A DNA stretch of 64,000 nucleotides from G963667675 sp963667675. Its GTDB lineage: Bacteria; Chloroflexota; Dehalococcoidia; Lucifugimonadales; UBA3495. A model generated the notes under the pieces. The model had not been told where the DNA came from. It searched no databases and was given only the letters and a program-made list of their open reading frames with translations. The stretch is from assembly GCA_963667675.1 (NCBI GenBank), contig OY763929.1, positions 2,232,001-2,296,000 on the forward strand. The letters are read 5' to 3'. Below, in pieces: positions 61,901 to 64,000 of this stretch. Within the stretch, counting starts at the first letter, position 1; the number at the start of each line of letters is the position of its first letter. A program made the position numbers and the translations under genes.

Positions 61901-64000
61901 AGACGGGGAACATCCCGGACTACGAGGCCAAGACCTCGTACAGCGTGACGGTGAACGTCACGGACGGGAAGGATGACGACGGGGACACCGAGACGACGCC
62001 GACTACCGACGACACCATAGCGGTGACCATCAACGTGACGGACGTGAACGAGCCGCCGGCTGCGCCTGGCGCGCCGACGGTGGCGGCCAACAGCACGACG
62101 CCGACGACCAAGTTGGACGTGTCGTGGACTGCGCCGGGCATGACGGGCAAGCCGGCCATCAGCGACTACGACGTGCAATACCGGCTGGCTGGCGACAGCA
62201 GTTGGACGGACGCCAGCTTCAGCGGAACGGGGACCAGCACGACGCTGACGGGCCTGACTTCGGGCAAGAGCTACGAGGTGCAGGTGCGGGCGACCAACGA
62301 CGAGGGGAGCAGCGGATGGTCCAACGCGGGCAGCGGCATAACCGACGCCGTCTCCGTAACCCGGAGCGTGGCGGAGAACTCGGCCGCCGGCGCCAGCATC
62401 GGCGCGGCGGTGACGGCCACGGCCAACCCCAACAGCTACACACTGACCCATGCGCTCAGCGGGACCGACGCGTCCGATTTCACCATCGAATCGTCCAGCG
62501 GGCAGATAAAGGTGAAGTCGGCCCTGGACTACGAGACGAAGACGAGCTACAGCGTGACGGTGACGGTCACGGCTGCGTCGGCCGGGGCGCAGGCCCAGAA
62601 CTTCAGCCTGAGCCCCAACGCGCCGGGCGACTACGTCGTCAACGTGGCCATCAACGTCACCAACGTAAACGAGGGGGCGGAGTTCAGCGACGACACGGCC
62701 ACCCGCAGCATAGACGAGAATTCGGCGGCGGACACCGCCATCGGCGCGGCAGTGGCCGCCGGGGCCGACCCGGAGGGCGACACGCTGACCTACTCGCTGA
62801 CAGGAACGGACGCGAGCAGCTTCTCCATAGACAGCGCCACCGGGCAAATCAAGGTCAAGTCGGCGCTGGACTACGAGGACGATAACTCGTACAGCGTGAC
62901 GGTGAACGTCACCGACAAGAAGAAGGCGGACGGGACGGCGGACACGGCCATCGACGACACGATAGCGGTGACCATCAACGTAAACGACGCGGCAGAGCCG
63001 CCGGCAAAGCCGGCCGCGCCGACGGTGACGCAGAACACGACTACGCCCAAGACCAAGCTGGACGTTTCGTGGACGACCCCGGACATGACGGGCAAGCCGG
63101 CCATCTCCGACTACGACGTGCAGTACAAGAAGAGCAGCGATTCCACCTGGACGGACGCATCCTTCACCGGAACGACCACCAGCACGACGCTGACCGGACT
63201 GGAGGAAGGGACGAGCTACGACGTGCAGGTGAAGGCCATTAACGACGAGGGCAACAGCAGCTGGTCGGACAGCGGCTCCACCAACACCCAGGACAAGAAC
63301 GTGCACGCGGAGTTCCCGGCGGCGACGGCGATGCGCAGCATAGACGAGAACTCGACGGCGGGCAGCAACGTGGGCGCGGCGGTGACGGCCAACGACACCG
63401 AGAACCACATGCTTTACTACTCGCTGAACGGAACGGACAAGGGCAAGTTCGACATCGGCCTGAACACCGGGCAGATCACGGTCAAGTCGGCCCTGAACTA
63501 CGAAAACAAGACGTCCTACAGCGTGACCGTGGAGGTCAGCGACCGGAAGGACAAGGACGACAACGCGGACACGAAGATTGACGACACCATAACGGTGACC
63601 ATCAACGTCACCGACGTGAACGAGCCTCCGGCGGCGCCGGCCATCACGGTTTCGACCAACACGGCCGAGCCGGACAGCAAGATAGACGTGTCGTGGACGG
63701 CCCCGGACATGACGGGGAAGCCGGCCCTGAGCGGCTATGACGTGCAGTACCGGCAGCACGGGGCCTCGGACTGGACGGACGCCGGGTTTAGCGGAACAGG
63801 GACCAGCACGACGCTGACGGGGCTGACCGCGGGCAAGAGCTACGAGGTGCAGGTGCGGGGGGTGAACGCTGAGGGCAACGGAGCGTGGTCGGGCAGCGGC
63901 AGCGCCATCACCCAGGCCGGGGCAGTAACCCGCAGCGTGGATGAGAACTCGGCCGTCGGGACCGCCATCGGCGACCCGGTGACGGCAACGTCGAACCCGG
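58996..64000 (+). CDS. Cadherin/fibronectin-III repeat surface protein, 3' end beyond the window
   Basis: The frame is open for at least 1,668 codons to the window edge. ATG at 58996 has GGAG nine bases upstream; ATG 59458 would instead place a signal-like helix (LHVSLVLCLLFTSMGISI) near the start. Residues ~20-150 carry translated palindromic repeats (FLDSGFRRKD twice). Then come FN3 (~200-280), a putative Ig domain (…SLPNGLSFDASERTISGTP…), further FN3 domains (…SDYNVQYKKTSDSSW…) and at least six cadherin-like repeats (…TRSIAENSAADTAIGSAVTA…, …LDYEDDSSYSVTVGVSD…). It is probably a secreted adhesin. Its long mirror-image frame on the minus strand is not coding. Confidence 0.78.
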   Translation, partial: MSRDSVARLTRKVGGRLGGLLAQFPGPRLNVSFIKRVGGEFGEWLALDSRLRRPLRNPGCPFPLRFPSGRTDSLSRTYAMVLARGTTVVRRFLDSGFRRKDGVVQRSLAGAGTMGGQRFLDSGFRRKDGLGAGVRVVQRSLAGAGVMGRQWAGVMVREGDLGRLALHVSLVLCLLFTSMGISIAPVGASGSTAPATPSSVSVTRSDGSLTASWGTVDGATSYHITYSSDGKQSWSLGALNHPGASITIGGVDNGKTYYVGVRARNSSGDSGWTNSPASGPYTPAAEAQNADLSFGDGSIADQSWHKDDAITTLNLPQATGGSGTITYGLSPSLPNGLSFDASERTISGTPSATSAQATYRYTATDGTDTVMLSFKAEVLEKAGVGCSSLKSSLSVSASTNPSHSIYALALSINSANGSADQAKIEWKKKSDSTWSSRTVDANISKAAIETLESNTTYEVMFAIKFNSSHLDFGHCGWKYTDVAEGTTASPAVPHKPNAPTVTQNSTTPKTKLNVSWTATYGAPAVSDYNVQYKKTSDSSWTSHAHTGTTLSTTISGLTEGTEYEVQVQAGNSQGTGSWSDSGKASTQDKNVDPEFSADTATRSIAENSAADTAIGSAVTATDTESDTLTYSLSGTDASSFSIDSATGQIKVGSGTSLDYESTTSYSVTVGVSDNKDSSGTADTEVDDTITVTISVTDVKEPPAALSALTATATAKTKIELSWTGVNTAGRPDITQYVIETRKKGTTDWQGSTVWKSSALTVTFTWGSRTADTTYEIRVQAENDEGNGPWTTVEATTWSNDNPTFADDTATRSIAENSAAGTSIGAAVTATDAEGDTLTYSLTGADASDFSIDSATGQIKTKSALDYEDDSSYSVTVGVSDKKDNYSDADTVVDDTITVTINVTDVNEVPTFDDGDTATRNIAENSASGTNVGAAVAATDPESDALTYSLTGTDASKFDIGSSTGQITVKTGNIPDYEAKTSYSVTVNVTDGKDDDGDTETTPTTDDTIAVTINVTDVNEPPAAPGAPTVAANSTTPTTKLDVSWTAPGMTGKPAISDYDVQYRLAGDSSWTDASFSGTGTSTTLTGLTSGKSYEVQVRATNDEGSSGWSNAGSGITDAVSVTRSVAENSAAGASIGAAVTATANPNSYTLTHALSGTDASDFTIESSSGQIKVKSALDYETKTSYSVTVTVTAASAGAQAQNFSLSPNAPGDYVVNVAINVTNVNEGAEFSDDTATRSIDENSAADTAIGAAVAAGADPEGDTLTYSLTGTDASSFSIDSATGQIKVKSALDYEDDNSYSVTVNVTDKKKADGTADTAIDDTIAVTINVNDAAEPPAKPAAPTVTQNTTTPKTKLDVSWTTPDMTGKPAISDYDVQYKKSSDSTWTDASFTGTTTSTTLTGLEEGTSYDVQVKAINDEGNSSWSDSGSTNTQDKNVHAEFPAATAMRSIDENSTAGSNVGAAVTANDTENHMLYYSLNGTDKGKFDIGLNTGQITVKSALNYENKTSYSVTVEVSDRKDKDDNADTKIDDTITVTINVTDVNEPPAAPAITVSTNTAEPDSKIDVSWTAPDMTGKPALSGYDVQYRQHGASDWTDAGFSGTGTSTTLTGLTAGKSYEVQVRGVNAEGNGAWSGSGSAITQAGAVTRSVDENSAVGTAIGDPVTATSNP
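59277..59375 (+). repeat. Palindromic repeats inside the surface-protein gene
   Basis: Two copies of TTCCGGC-tttc-GCCGGAA (59277-59294 and 59358-59375) lie within longer direct repeats; a ~43-bp unit beginning ttgtgcaaaggtctctagc occurs near 59304 and again near 59402. Each palindrome is read in frame as DSGFRRK. They resemble the intergenic palindromes at 57.9-58.4 kb. Confidence 0.7.

Noticed and set aside
61246..63759. 837-residue open frame on the minus strand
   Set aside because: It is the mirror of the cadherin/FN3 coding strand. Its Arg/Gly/Val-rich composition and lack of domains show it is an artefact of GC-rich repeats.

Overview
The window is GC-rich, densely packed bacterial DNA. 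It most resembles a Chloroflexota genome, probably Dehalococcoidia or SAR202-like. That assignment rests on gene content (an LLM/F420-type oxidoreductase, tandem M20 amidohydrolases, selA, a lutABC-type cluster, a bacterial endonuclease Q, NorQ/NorD-like genes, Pro/Thr-rich lipoproteins) and not on any marker-gene comparison. No rRNA, tRNA or CRISPR array was recognised.

Region 1 (1-12.9 kb) is accessory DNA between ordinary genes: a HicBA toxin-antitoxin pair, an LLM oxidoreductase and a CBS-domain cation/proton antiporter, then a defence-like island. The island holds a DUF5131/TcmP (three-Cys-motif) pair, fragments of an N-6 DNA methylase, and a 3.17-kb transposon with 29-bp terminal inverted repeats (7648-7676 and 10790-10818). 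The transposon carries a DDE transposase, a 94-residue unknown protein and a beta-class DNA methyltransferase with a C-terminal Mrr-like nuclease domain. It sits inside the N-6 methylase gene, whose catalytic middle is gone. The methyltransferase frame is broken at a 9-G tract, which could be phase variation, decay or a sequence error. dnaN marks the return to core genes.

Region 2 (13-34.9 kb) is metabolic: a PIG-L deacetylase, a zinc dehydrogenase, a DhnA/LsrF-type aldolase, a Tag-like glycosylase, lutABC, an MNT/HEPN pair, glycerate kinase, two overlapping M20 amidohydrolases, a CTP-dependent lipid kinase, a lipoprotein, cysteine desulfurase, an M50 protease, S-adenosylmethionine decarboxylase, a GldA/GldF/GldG/DUF4340 ABC cluster and cinA.

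Region 3 (34.9-57.5 kb) is housekeeping and regulation: coaE-norQ-nudix-norD on the minus strand, rimI, a large lipoprotein, endonuclease Q, a lone groEL followed by a strong terminator, a cupin, an alpha/beta hydrolase without its nucleophile, selA, an ECF sigma/anti-sigma pair, ribD-ribE-ribBA, prfB with its programmed +1 frameshift, and a TAP-type secreted hydrolase.

Region 4 (57.5-64 kb) is a repeat-rich non-coding stretch and then one very long open frame running off the window. It encodes a cadherin/fibronectin-III surface protein whose N-terminal part contains the same palindromic repeats as the intergenic DNA. A separate 38-50-bp element occurs upstream of two start codons (13.2-13.3 kb and 57.9 kb) and may be a genome-wide regulatory repeat.
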